Assembly (NCBI RefSeq): GCF_900116805.1
Contig: NZ_FPBV01000023.1
Span: 1 to 54,946 of the forward strand
DNA: 54,946 nt
Reading direction: 5' to 3'
Origin: Paenalicyclobacillus macrosporangiidus
Lineage (GTDB): Bacteria; Bacillota; Bacilli; Alicyclobacillales; Alicyclobacillaceae
Shown here: piece by piece, positions 1 through 6,817 of the stretch
Position numbering within the stretch: the stretch's first letter is position 1
How the letters are laid out: every line of letters begins with the position of its first letter
Translations under genes and position numbers: made by a program
Notes under the pieces: model-generated
Seen by the model: only the letters and a program-made list of their open reading frames with translations
Told to the model about the DNA's origin: nothing
Databases searched by the model: none

Positions 1-101
1 GATCGGCTCCGCCTTATCAAGGCTATCGCCAGCTCCTCCCCGCCACAAAGGGTCGCGCTCCTTATCCTCCCTCGCTTCGCTCAGTCCGGTACCGCGCTTT
101 T
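1..101. repeat. Terminal direct repeat (matches 54846-54946)
   Basis: The first 101 bases are identical to the last 101, as expected for a circular molecule written with an overlap. The repeat lies entirely inside an RNA-1 copy, and the same stretch occurs inside the window near 33116 and 49679. The overlap could therefore also come from an assembly graph broken at a repeat. Confidence 0.8.
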
Positions 102-175
102 TCCCTTTGTGTGGGGTCCCCCGAGCTGGCGATTCCTCCGCCTTGGGCGGAGCCCCCCAAGGGGGCGCGCGAGAC
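1..175 (+). ncRNA. RNA-1 structured element, copy a (3' part)
   Basis: This is the 3' part of a nested-hairpin element of about 190 nt. If the molecule is circular, its 5' arm lies at 54831-54845. Visible helices are P2 (GGCTCCGCC near base 6 with GGCGGAGCC near 147), P3 (ATCGCCAGCTC with GAGCTGGCGAT) and P4 (CACAAAGGG with CCCTTTGTG). The apical loop is conserved in all copies. The outer stem CTCGCGC/GCGCGAG needs the far end of the window. A strong Shine-Dalgarno (aagaaaggagg, 181-191) follows, but the start next to it (gtggcgtaa) stops after two codons, so the gene once led by this copy appears lost. Confidence 0.75.
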
Positions 176-306
176 AATTTAAGAAAGGAGGTGGCGTAAG
201 CGGCAGGCCTTGAAACAACCAGCCTGCAAATCTTTGTAGTGACTAATTGGGTTGAGTCTGTGTACAATGTACACGTAAGAATTCAAACGACCAGGGAGTG
301 CAAGTG

Positions 307-996
307 ATGTTCCTCTATCGAGCGCGAGTCAAGGGTACCCATTACATCCAAGTCTGTCGCTCAGAACGCAAGCCAGGCCAAAAGCCCAAACGTAAGTACA
401 TTGCCTCGTTGGGACCGGTCCCTAAGGCCTTGGAGGAGATCACCCGGGCCTTGGACGGCGAGGAGCCCATCAAGGACGTTCTGCGACAGGTGGAACGCAC
501 TCGGCTGCTACAGTGGAAAACACGCTTAGAGACCTGGCAGGCTCCTGTAGTGACTAATCCAGCTGGCGTGCCCGCTCTATCCAAAACGCGCGCGCCTCAC
601 CCGGTCCACTCAGACAGGGGCGGTAAACACGTCTCACCAGACATCCTGATGTATTGGCTCCAAGCGTCCCAAGCCGCTGTAGGGAGGGCTTCTACGCGAG
701 CACCAATCAGAATCCGCATGTTTGACCATGGTTATCCGATCGGCCGGTGGATAGAGACTCAAAATAAGGTACGTGTTGAATACATGCGTGATAAACCGCA
801 CGTACACATTGACGGACATGTGTATCCCATAAGCGATGTGATGGTAGAGACTAATATGCGTGAGAAGCCTTATTTTGTCCGCTTTACTGTGGTGTGCACC
901 GATGGAACAAGGATTGAGGTCATCCGGAGGTCGAAGTTCAAGAAGGACCTCTTACCGGAAATTAGACGTTGGAAACTCGGTTCCGAGGAAAGCTGA
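307..996 (+). CDS. Hypothetical protein with transposase-like N-terminus
   Basis: Encodes about 229 residues. I chose ATG 307 because GGGAG lies 8 bases upstream; an in-frame GTG at 298 has no free ribosome-binding site. The N-terminus (FLYRARVKGTHYIQV, then RKPGQKPKRKYIASLGPV) resembles the opening of IS1634/IS4-type transposases, where a short beta-strand region precedes an R-x-I-xx-LG motif. No DDE catalytic core follows, so this is either a truncated derivative or an unrelated accessory protein. The middle is low in recognisable motifs and the C-terminus is basic. Function unknown. Confidence 0.6.
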   Translation: MFLYRARVKGTHYIQVCRSERKPGQKPKRKYIASLGPVPKALEEITRALDGEEPIKDVLRQVERTRLLQWKTRLETWQAPVVTNPAGVPALSKTRAPHPVHSDRGGKHVSPDILMYWLQASQAAVGRASTRAPIRIRMFDHGYPIGRWIETQNKVRVEYMRDKPHVHIDGHVYPISDVMVETNMREKPYFVRFTVVCTDGTRIEVIRRSKFKKDLLPEIRRWKLGSEES

Positions 997-1063
997 TGCA
1001 TCAGTTAGGCAGTACATTAATCGATCACGACCCTTTTGGGGAGTTTTGGGGAGGGAATCGCCC

Positions 1064-1249
1064 ATGTTCCAACTGTTTCGCCTGTATCGTGTCGTGGCAC
1101 TTCCATTCATCTTGGTCGGGTATCTCATCCAGAGTGGCTGGAAGTTCGACACGCTTGCCGTCCTCATGGTCGTAGTCTGGTTCTGGTCTTACACCAAGTG
1201 GAGGCGTGTGCGTAACGAGAAGCTGCTGAAAAAGACATTCCGACAGTGA
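1064..1249 (+). CDS. Small two-helix membrane protein
   Basis: Encodes 61 residues from ATG 1064, preceded by GGGGAGGGA at good spacing. Two hydrophobic stretches (about residues 9-22 and 31-43) are separated by a short polar turn, and the C-terminus is strongly basic (KWRRVRNEKLLKK), suggesting an inner-membrane protein with a cytoplasmic tail. It starts 68 bases after the previous gene in the same direction. Small membrane proteins of this type are common in conjugative elements (entry exclusion, stress, pilus accessory), but nothing here identifies which. An overlapping longer frame from 860 is a shadow of the preceding gene. Confidence 0.6.
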   Translation: MFQLFRLYRVVALPFILVGYLIQSGWKFDTLAVLMVVVWFWSYTKWRRVRNEKLLKKTFRQ

Positions 1250-1365
1250 AGTTTCAAATGTTCCGACGGCCCATTTTACGCTCATCAACCTTGCTATAAA
1301 AACAATATTTATATATTCTTTATATATATTTGATAGCGAGCACTGACTTTTGGAGGTGGAGATCG

Positions 1366-1566
1366 ATGAAGGCAGTCGAAATGCGCGAGGCTCCTAAAAC
1401 TCCCGAACGGTACTTGATCTGGATGCAGCGATGGGATGGGTGGATACCCACCCCAAGGATGACTCGTGAGGAAGCCGATGCGTTGGGACAACAGCTAGAC
1501 GCGGCGGGACGGAGTTTCCGGGTGGTCCCGGCGCCGCGGACGACGGTAGAGGACCTCATAGAGTGA
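1366..1566 (+). CDS. Small hypothetical protein (66 aa)
   Basis: ATG 1366 has a strong GGAGGTGG seven bases upstream. The protein is soluble, with no membrane segment. It contains WIPTPRMTREEADALGQQLDAAGRSFRVVPAP, a helix followed by a strand, similar in feel to small plasmid proteins whose alpha-beta unit reads like one half of a ferredoxin-like fold. It is followed after 13 bases by another small gene, so the two are probably co-transcribed. An AT-rich stretch (1290-1335) upstream may hold the promoter. Function not recognised. Confidence 0.55.
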   Translation: MKAVEMREAPKTPERYLIWMQRWDGWIPTPRMTREEADALGQQLDAAGRSFRVVPAPRTTVEDLIE

Positions 1567-1579
1567 GGAGGTGCGTGAA

Positions 1580-1828
1580 GTGAGGGAGCCATATGGATAC
1601 ATTGGGCATTTCGTGCGCGCCGTCAAGCAAGACGCCATCGAGGTTTGGCAGCACGATGGATGTCTGTACGCCGTTAAGCACCATCCACAGAGCCGGTATC
1701 CATGGCGGCTGGAGTGGGCGCGCTTGGACCGGCCGGACATGTCGGACGCAATCTTCACGAGCCGCGCAGAACTGGACGAGTATGTCATCCAGAAGGGTCT
1801 TCGACCACAGTTGACACTTGGGATATGA
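1580..1828 (+). CDS. Small hypothetical protein (82 aa)
   Basis: I chose GTG 1580 because GGAGGT lies seven bases upstream; the frame can extend to GTG 1571, but that leaves no spacing. The protein is rich in aromatic residues (EVWQHDGCLYAVKHH, RYPWRLEWARLDRP) and ends with an alpha-helical segment (DAIFTSRAELDEYVIQKGL). It looks like a compact beta-rich domain and has no export signal. It sits in a run of small same-strand genes between a two-helix membrane protein and a nuclease-like gene. Function unknown. Confidence 0.5.
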   Translation: MREPYGYIGHFVRAVKQDAIEVWQHDGCLYAVKHHPQSRYPWRLEWARLDRPDMSDAIFTSRAELDEYVIQKGLRPQLTLGI

Positions 1829-1919
1829 GGGGGGCCCGCCCTATCTTCAGGCATGTATTGGCTGAAAAGTCAAGTTATGCAGCGAACCGCGCTGTAGGGT
1901 ATCACACAAAGGAGAGAGC

Positions 1920-2624
1920 ATGATGCTCGCGGTCATAAAAGAAACGGAACTATTCGAACCGGTCAAGCATTGGCTCGAAGAACGGGACTTCACTGTCTAC
2001 AGTGAGGTCCAATTCGACAGACGTGCTGACGTGGTGGGACGACTGGGGAATCTTCTCGTGGTCGTCGAATTGAAGACCTCCCTTTCGTTAGACCTGATTC
2101 AACAATGCGTGGATTGGCGTAGATACACTCACTACGTTTATGCGGCGGTCCCTCGGCCGAAACGTCATCTGAATTCGTACGCGCGTGATCTGTTGCGTCG
2201 AGAAGGAATTGGCCTTCTCACCGTCGAGCATCACAAAGCAGATTGGTTGCATCAGGAAGACTGGTGGAATGTTCAAATCCACGTCCATGCACAATTGAAT
2301 CGTCACGCTGCAACACATTACTTGCTCAAGCACTTATACGAAGAACAGCGTTACGGTCCACCAGGAGGACATCGGGGAGGGGGGTATGTGACCTCTTATA
2401 GGATCACGATGGAGCGAATCCGCAATGTCTTGCGGTGGGAACGCAATCGCCGCGATTCAGACGGCTGGCTGTCTGTCCGTGAAATCTGCGAGCGTGTTGA
2501 GACCCATTACGCCAATCCACGAGTATCCGTGGCGCGAGCGTTGTTGAACTTCGAGCATCATTGGTGCGAGAGTAAACGTGAAGGCGGAAAATTATACTTT
2601 CGCCTCCGGGAGGGGAGTGAGTGA
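1920..2624 (+). CDS. PD-(D/E)XK-like nuclease family protein
   Basis: Encodes 234 residues from ATG 1920 (ATG 1923 is equally possible) behind AAAGGAGA. Residues about 24-70 carry the restriction-endonuclease-like signature: SEVQFDRRADVVGRL followed by LLVVVELKTSLSLDLIQQ. The D of RADVV and the E-x-K of VVELKT would form the metal-binding D...ExK core, followed by the usual amphipathic helix. The C-terminal half (about 150-225) looks like a winged-helix domain (GWLSVREICERVE, VSVARALLNFE). A nuclease fused to a DNA-binding domain is plausible. The role (defence, plasmid maintenance or transfer) is not shown; no methylase partner is nearby. Confidence 0.6.
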   Translation: MMLAVIKETELFEPVKHWLEERDFTVYSEVQFDRRADVVGRLGNLLVVVELKTSLSLDLIQQCVDWRRYTHYVYAAVPRPKRHLNSYARDLLRREGIGLLTVEHHKADWLHQEDWWNVQIHVHAQLNRHAATHYLLKHLYEEQRYGPPGGHRGGGYVTSYRITMERIRNVLRWERNRRDSDGWLSVREICERVETHYANPRVSVARALLNFEHHWCESKREGGKLYFRLREGSE

Positions 2625-2627
2625 TTC

Positions 2628-2747
2628 ATGAACCAAATCGCCGCATGTGAAAATCGTCGTGCAGCAGGTTTTCGATCCAAGTCCCGATTTCGGTGCTTAC
2701 CACGTCCATCTCATTCCATATCCGCCCGAGGGGAGGGTCCTCTGTGA
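2628..2747 (+). CDS. Possible small coupled ORF (39 aa)
   Basis: ATG 2628 follows the GGGAGGGGA at the end of the nuclease gene, and its TGA overlaps the GTG of the next gene (GTGA), which suggests translational coupling. The product is basic, with no membrane segment or known motif. A different frame through the same bases, from GTG 2647, is also open for 66 codons. Either could be fortuitous. Confidence 0.3.
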   Translation: MNQIAACENRRAAGFRSKSRFRCLPRPSHSISARGEGPL

Positions 2748-2926
2748 CCTGGACAAAGCGCATTCTACTGTTTATCTGGGGTCTCATCGCGTATTATTTC
2801 ATCGTTCGTCCGTATCTCACATGGCAAGGCCTGCGGGATCTCACTGACCTGGTTGTTGGATTCAGTGTCTTACTGATGGGATGCGCAATGGTAAGGGCAG
2901 CTTCTCGTCATCGAGGATCAAGTTGA
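2744..2926 (+). CDS. Small membrane protein (60 aa)
   Basis: GTG 2744 lies six bases after GGGAGGG. The product has two hydrophobic segments (about residues 6-20 and 35-49, the second containing GFSVLLMGCAMV) and a short basic C-terminus. It resembles the 61-aa membrane protein at 1064 in size and topology but not clearly in sequence. The frame can be opened further upstream but without a ribosome-binding site. Function unknown. Confidence 0.5.
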   Translation: MTWTKRILLFIWGLIAYYFIVRPYLTWQGLRDLTDLVVGFSVLLMGCAMVRAASRHRGSS

Positions 2927-2949
2927 GCGACAGGAGAAAGGAGGATTCC

Positions 2950-3118
2950 GCGACAAGCCCGGAATCATCTATTTGGCGTTGGCGGCCCCGCTTGGCTCCC
3001 CTCATTGTGCGGGCGCGGTCAACGGCGCTTTCGCGCCGTCCTCCACTTCGTTCCGGCCTTCGGTGACTCGCGCCCCGCCCCTTCGGGTCGCCCCAACCGG
3101 GGCCGAAGGGGGGTGGCC
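2950..3118 (+). other. GC-rich structured leader
   Basis: This gene-free stretch is much richer in GC than its neighbours and contains clear hairpins: ACGGCGC/GCGCCGT near 3022-3040 and CCCCTTCGG/CCGAAGGGG spanning about 3078-3109. It ends at the GGGGGGTGG ribosome-binding site of the 38-aa gene. Its position just upstream of a Shine-Dalgarno mirrors RNA-1, but I could not align it convincingly to RNA-1. Confidence 0.45.
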
Positions 3119-3120
3119 AC

Positions 3121-3237
3121 ATGAAGGCCTGTCAATGCCTCGCCGCGGTGCTCGCCAGCCTCGGTACGCTGCTGGGCGGTGTCGCAGCCGTGTTCGCGGC
3201 AAGAAAAGGCAAAGGCTCCCGACGCAAGAAGCGTTAG
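3121..3237 (+). CDS. 38-aa membrane peptide with cationic tail
   Basis: ATG 3121 follows GGGGGGTGG by five bases. The peptide has one hydrophobic segment (LAAVLASLGTLLGGVAAVFAA) followed by a strongly basic tail (RKGKGSRRKKR). An intrinsic-terminator-like hairpin starts 14 bases after the stop, so this is a compact gene with its own structured leader and end. The layout matches small membrane peptides such as type I toxins or plasmid-encoded peptides, but no antitoxin RNA could be identified by eye. The function is a guess; the coding call rests on the ribosome-binding site, composition and terminator. Confidence 0.55.
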   Translation: MKACQCLAAVLASLGTLLGGVAAVFAARKGKGSRRKKR

Positions 3238-3250
3238 GAGCCGCCCCTCA

Positions 3251-3284
3251 AGCCCAGGTGCCCGACAGGGTGCCTGGGCTTTCC
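3251..3284 (+). terminator. Intrinsic terminator-like hairpin
   Basis: AGCCCAGG...CCTGGGCT with a GACA loop and two internal G-U pairs, followed by TTTCC. It lies just after the 38-aa gene. The AGCCC(C)AGG stem recurs at several other hairpins in the window. Confidence 0.65.
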
Positions 3285-3346
3285 CTATGCGCCAAGCGTA
3301 ACACACTTCACAGCCATTGAGAAGTCACATCTGCCCGGAAAAGGTA

Positions 3347-3370
3347 GGCCCAGGCCACGCCTGGGCCCCT
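3347..3370 (+). terminator. GC hairpin preceding RNA-1 copy b
   Basis: GGCCCAGG/CCTGGGCC with a short loop, immediately before the outer stem of RNA-1. The T-tract is poor. It resembles the AGCCCCAGG hairpins at 30412, 33075, 49633 and 53796. Confidence 0.5.
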
Positions 3371-3380
3371 CGTCTCTCCC

Positions 3381-3575
3381 GTGTCTCGTGCTTCGGGAGT
3401 CGGGTGCCGCCTCATCGAGGCTATCACGGCCCTTTCCCCAACACCAAGGGTCGCGCCTCCTTATCCTCCCTCGCTGCGCTCGGTCCGGTACCGGCGCTTT
3501 CCCCTTGGCGTGGGGACCCCCAGGGCCGTGATTCCTCCGCCTCAGGCGGCACCCCCCTGGGGGCGCACGAGACAC
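3381..3575 (+). ncRNA. RNA-1 structured element, copy b (leader of ardC-like gene)
   Basis: Complete copy. The outer stem GTGTCTCGTGC pairs with GCACGAGACAC. P2 is GGTGCCGCC/GGCGGCACC, where copies a, d, e and f have GGCTCCGCC/GGCGGAGCC. P3 is ATCACGGCCCT/AGGGCCGTGAT, where copy d has ATCGCCAGCTC/GAGCTGGCGAT. These are compensatory differences. The apical loop (CTCCTTATCCTCC...GGTCCGGTACCG) is nearly unchanged. The element ends 19 bases before the start codon of the next gene, leaving room only for its GGGAGAG ribosome-binding site, so it must be in that gene's 5' UTR. Confidence 0.8.
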
Positions 3576-3594
3576 TGAAGGGAGAGAGATCCGC

Positions 3595-4455
3595 ATGAAG
3601 AACGAGAAGGTCCAAGAACTTTACGAGCGGTTGGTATCCGGTGTGGCCCAGGTCTACGACTCCGCGACCTGGAAAGAGGTGCTGGCTGTGCAGTCTCGCT
3701 TTCACAATTACTCCTTCAACAACACCTTCTTGATCTGGCTCCAGATGCCCACGGCTACCAGGGTGGCCGGCTTCCACACGTGGAAAGAGTTGGGCCGACA
3801 CGTCAAGAAAGGCGAAAAGGCCCTCAAGATTTTTGCCCCTCTCATCAAGACCGTCACTGTTGAGGAAAACGAGGAAGACGGTGCCGAGCAGCCTGTCACT
3901 CGTCAACGGTTGTGTGGATTCCGCGTGGTCAATGTCTTTGATGTCAGCCAGACGGAGGGAAAGCCTCTCCCGTCACTCACCGAAGAGCTCACGGGCAACA
4001 GCGAGGTGGCCGCCAAACTCCTGGAGGCCTTGCAACACGTCATCGATGTGCCCGTCAGTTTCGCGGAAACTGGGAAGGCGAAAGGATACTACGACCCATC
4101 TGCGCATCGAATCGTGATCAAACCTGGCATGGCCACCGACCAAACAGCGAAGACGCTCATTCATGAATATGTCCATAGCCTGCTGCATCACAAGGACAGC
4201 GACCGCAAGGAGAAGAGACGCTCTCAGGTTGAAGCAGAAGCCGAGGGTACGGCCTACGTGGTAGCGAATTACTTCGGGTTGGACACCAGCGATTACAGCT
4301 TTGGATATGTCGCAAGCTGGGCACACGAGGAAAACGGGGTGGAGCTGGTGCAGAAGGTTGGAACAACCATCCAGCAGACCGCGAATACCATCATAACTGC
4401 TCTTGAAGCGCAGTTGAAACGTCAGTGCTCCGGACAGGTGGCCCAGGGTGCTTAA
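3595..4455 (+). CDS. ardC: ArdC-like antirestriction protein / zinc metallopeptidase
   Basis: Encodes 286 residues. The N-terminal half (residues 1-100) matches the ArdC N-terminal domain pattern: a helical start, then NYSFNNTFLIWLQMPTAT and GFHTWKELGRHVKKGEKALKI, typical of single-stranded-DNA-binding antirestriction proteins. The C-terminal half carries a zincin motif, HEYVHSLLHH (H190, E191, H194). Proteins of this family protect incoming conjugative DNA from restriction. Start ATG 3595 has GGGAGAG nine bases upstream. An RNA-1 element occupies the leader and a terminator overlaps the stop. The gene lies between accessory genes and the oriT/relaxase region, where genes expressed first in a recipient are often found (inference). 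Confidence 0.85.
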   Translation: MKNEKVQELYERLVSGVAQVYDSATWKEVLAVQSRFHNYSFNNTFLIWLQMPTATRVAGFHTWKELGRHVKKGEKALKIFAPLIKTVTVEENEEDGAEQPVTRQRLCGFRVVNVFDVSQTEGKPLPSLTEELTGNSEVAAKLLEALQHVIDVPVSFAETGKAKGYYDPSAHRIVIKPGMATDQTAKTLIHEYVHSLLHHKDSDRKEKRRSQVEAEAEGTAYVVANYFGLDTSDYSFGYVASWAHEENGVELVQKVGTTIQQTANTIITALEAQLKRQCSGQVAQGA

Positions 4456-4470
4456 ACCCTGGGTTTTATT
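4442..4470 (+). terminator. Intrinsic terminator of ardC-like gene
   Basis: CCCAGGGT/ACCCTGGG stem followed by TTTTATT, overlapping the stop codon of the preceding gene. Confidence 0.8.
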
Positions 4471-4570
4471 ACACGTTGTCTTTTTATACTGGTACATAAT
4501 GTGATGTAGTGTTGTTTTTTATGACTTTATGTTATGTGATGTAGTCTTTTTTAAATTTATTTCTTCTATT

Positions 4571-4890
4571 CGGCGGCCTTCCCTTGCGGGCTCCGCTGAT
4601 GGCATCTCTGAGACGCTAAGACGGAACGGATCGCGCGCTCGCCCTGGCTGCGGGCTCTGGCGGAATGCGGCCGTTTCCGGACGAGGTCCATGAAACGGCC
4701 GCGACGCCCTCGCCAGGGCGGCGCGGTCCAACCCTTCGGGACTATCGGCTTATTCCCGTTCCTTCGCCGTGCCTCAAGCGGTAGATGAGGCACGGCGAAG
4801 GAACGGAGCCGATACCCCGAAGGGGTGCAGGATAAAGAGACGCTTCCAGCGTCTCAACAAGCCTTGCATAGCAAGGCTTGAACAGGAAGA
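4571..4890. other. Dense inverted-repeat block, candidate oriT
   Basis: This gene-free region contains a series of strong, partly nested inverted repeats. CGCCCTGG/CCAGGGCG (about 4640 and 4710) encloses GCGGCCGTTTC/GAAACGGCCGC. CCCTTCGGG and ATCGGCT (4733-4752) pair with AGCCGAT and CCCGAAGGG (4808-4827) around an inner perfect 19-bp hairpin (starts CGTTCCTTCGCC, about 4758-4806). Two short hairpins follow, GAGACGC/GCGTCTC and CAAGCCTTG/CAAGGCTTG. It lies directly upstream of a ribbon-helix-helix gene and the relaxase gene, the usual place for an origin of transfer. A structured RNA is the alternative. Confidence 0.45.
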
Positions 4891-4995
4891 TTTCAATTAT
4901 CCTACTGGAAGCTATCTTAGATATTCCTCGCCATTCTAGTGATATTCGGGAAGAAACGTGGTATACTCGATGACGTATAGGGAGGTGTTACCATC

Positions 4996-5400
4996 ATGCC
5001 CAAACGGAACCTGCATCTAACCGATCAGGCCTCCGTCATGCTTGACCAGTTCAAGCAGAGCCATCCCGATAGGACGTTGGGGGATATCGTCTCGGAGGCC
5101 ATCGTCAATTACGTGCTGATGGAGAACCGGAACCATGCAGAACAGGTGATTGAAAACATCATCGAGCGCAGACTGATGAGGATGGAATCCGGTCTTCGGA
5201 CCCTCATTTCTTCCGTCGCCATTGATGTGTGCATGATCCTGTACGACGTCTTGGAACAGCGAGAGGCCGAGAGGATAAGTGAATCGCCAGGAACAGAAGT
5301 AGATCCCAAGCAGATCTACGCGGAACTGCGTGAGGAGGGAGTGGCGCTCTTTAACAGGAAGCGTGCCTTCCAAGTGGGGGCGATGATGAAGCATGGCTAA
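4996..5400 (+). CDS. Ribbon-helix-helix protein, probable relaxosome accessory factor
   Basis: Encodes 134 residues from ATG 4996 behind GGGAGGTG. The first 45 residues (RNLHLTDQASVMLDQFKQ, then LGDIVSEAIVNYVL) fit a beta-strand followed by two helices, the ribbon-helix-helix fold of MobC- and TraY-like oriT-binding proteins. The rest is mostly helical and would oligomerise or contact the relaxase. It overlaps the relaxase gene by eight bases, so the two are translationally coupled, and it starts about 100 bases after the inverted-repeat block. A role in nicking-site recognition is inferred from context. Confidence 0.65.
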   Translation: MPKRNLHLTDQASVMLDQFKQSHPDRTLGDIVSEAIVNYVLMENRNHAEQVIENIIERRLMRMESGLRTLISSVAIDVCMILYDVLEQREAERISESPGTEVDPKQIYAELREEGVALFNRKRAFQVGAMMKHG

Positions 5401-6127
5401 GTCGCGTGCGCGTACCGTCGTCCTGGTGCGATACAAGAAGACGATGGACCGTGTCCGGGCCAACGTCAAGTACATCGGCTTTCGCGCCCGCGAACAAGAG
5501 GAAGAGGAACGCGGTTTCTTCAATGCCAAACTCGACCACGGAGCGGACTATCGTACGTTCCTCAGCCAGATTGAGCACCACCCCGCACTCCAGCATCCCT
5601 CCGCGGTGAAGGCGCATACCATGATCCTCTCTCTCCGGGAAACGGATTACCGAGCGCTCTTGGAGGCAGGAGGCAGCTTTAAGGACATGGCGAGGGAGCT
5701 CATCAGAGACCTTGAGGAACGCAAGGGCATTCAGCTCACTTGGATCGGCGCCGTCCACGAAAAATCCAGGCACCCGCATATTCATCTGTCGATCATGAGT
5801 GTTGGTACGGATGCACAAGGGCACAACCGGCGTTTGTATCTCAACAAGGAAGATTGCGAATGGTTACGTCAAGCCTTGGATAAAAAACTTGAACGGTACG
5901 TTCCAGAGCGCAAAACCGAAATGGAGAAATCAAGAATCGGCTCTCACAGCGTTCGGCTTCGACGTGCTCAACGTATGGCTGGGCACCACATCAAGAGGCT
6001 GGCCGAACATACCCAGCCGCTGCAACACAATACAAAGTTCGCGGAGCAAACCAATGCACGAAGGAGGAGACGGCGCGCGAAGACTCGCATCCAGATCCAA
6101 CAATCTCAACCGAATCTCGACCGTTAA
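5393..6127 (+). CDS. Conjugative relaxase, HUH-type (MOBP-like)
   Basis: Encodes 244 residues. The key motif is VHEKSRHPHIHLSI (H122, H127, H129, H131), the metal-binding histidine motif III of HUH relaxases. An N-terminal tyrosine (Y27 in NVKYIGFRARE) is a candidate nicking residue. Residues 70-110 (KAHTMILSLRETDYRALLEAG) match the second conserved region of MobA-type relaxases. The protein ends in a very basic tail and has no helicase or primase domain, so it is short for the class. It would nick oriT and be delivered by the VirD4/T4SS genes at 41-47 kb. It overlaps both the upstream accessory gene and, tail to tail by four bases, the next gene. Confidence 0.75.
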   Translation: MAKSRARTVVLVRYKKTMDRVRANVKYIGFRAREQEEEERGFFNAKLDHGADYRTFLSQIEHHPALQHPSAVKAHTMILSLRETDYRALLEAGGSFKDMARELIRDLEERKGIQLTWIGAVHEKSRHPHIHLSIMSVGTDAQGHNRRLYLNKEDCEWLRQALDKKLERYVPERKTEMEKSRIGSHSVRLRRAQRMAGHHIKRLAEHTQPLQHNTKFAEQTNARRRRRRAKTRIQIQQSQPNLDR

Positions 6128-6462
6128 CTGCCGACCGCGATATCTCGAAGATATCGCACCATCGCCGTCACAAAGAGGTCATATATCCGGTTTCCTGTCT
6201 GCAAGCTGAGGGTTTTCAGTTGGATGTATACGTCCCGACTCAATTGGATGCCCCAGTCCACCCATCGCTCCTCCGCATACCGATCCAGGCTTTCCTGATC
6301 CACCGCGGGCATGCCACCCTCATCCACGGATGCAAAGTAGTGGTTCAGCGCAGACTCGATCACATCGCGGATTCTGCGCTCCTTGGTGGCTGACGCCAAA
6401 CGGATGTCCCGACGCAACGACTCTGGGACCTTCGTGATCCACGGCTTGTACGTAGTCAACAC
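6124..6462 (-). CDS. Protein with two ribbon-helix-helix-like segments
   Basis: Encodes 112 residues from GTG 6462 with GGAGG seven bases upstream. Two similar segments are visible: WITKVPESLRRDIRLASA...IRDVIESALNHYF (residues 8-43) and GIQLSRDVYIQLKTLSLQTGNRIYDLFVTAMVRYLRD (about 70-107). Both read as strand-helix-helix, so the protein may be an internal pseudo-dimer of ribbon-helix-helix domains that binds DNA as a monomer. It converges on the relaxase gene and may be an independent regulator. The AT-rich stretch at 6470-6550 is its likely promoter region. Confidence 0.55.
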   Translation of the reverse strand: MLTTYKPWITKVPESLRRDIRLASATKERRIRDVIESALNHYFASVDEGGMPAVDQESLDRYAEERWVDWGIQLSRDVYIQLKTLSLQTGNRIYDLFVTAMVRYLRDIAVGS

Positions 6463-6565
6463 GTAAAACCTCCTTGTTTTTATAGAACTTATATCGTAAA
6501 TATAAGAGTGTCACCACATTATTGTCATTCATGATACAGTCATATTGTTTTAAAATCCAGGCGTC

Positions 6566-6815
6566 AACCACCCCACGGCTAAAGCCGGGGACTTACGATG
6601 AGTAAGCCCGGGGTTGACCAGCCCGCACGAAGGCGACGGCCTTCGCGCAGCCGTTATCCCGGTCATGGCACCCTGGGGTGCGAGGCCAGCTCCAGGCCCT
6701 GCCGTCCGGCATTAAACAGGCATACGGGGTTGAAGCCAGTGTGCCGGACATCACAAGCCGAGGTAACCGGGCGAGGCCAACGTTACCCCCAATCGGGGAG
6801 AAGGGCAGGTAACTG
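6566..6815 (+). ncRNA. Omega-RNA (HEARO-type) of IscB
   Basis: The 250 bases directly upstream of iscB are non-coding and rich in pairing: CCCACGGCTAAAGCCGGGG, the GCGACGGCC/GGCCTTCGCGC region, CCTGGGGTGCGAGGCCAGCTCCAGG, and CCGGCATT...AGTGTGCCGG. This is the position and style of HEARO/omega-RNA, which guides IscB with a segment at its 5' end. The guide would be the bases just 5' of about 6566. Pairings were judged by eye. Confidence 0.7.
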
Positions 6816-6817
6816 CC

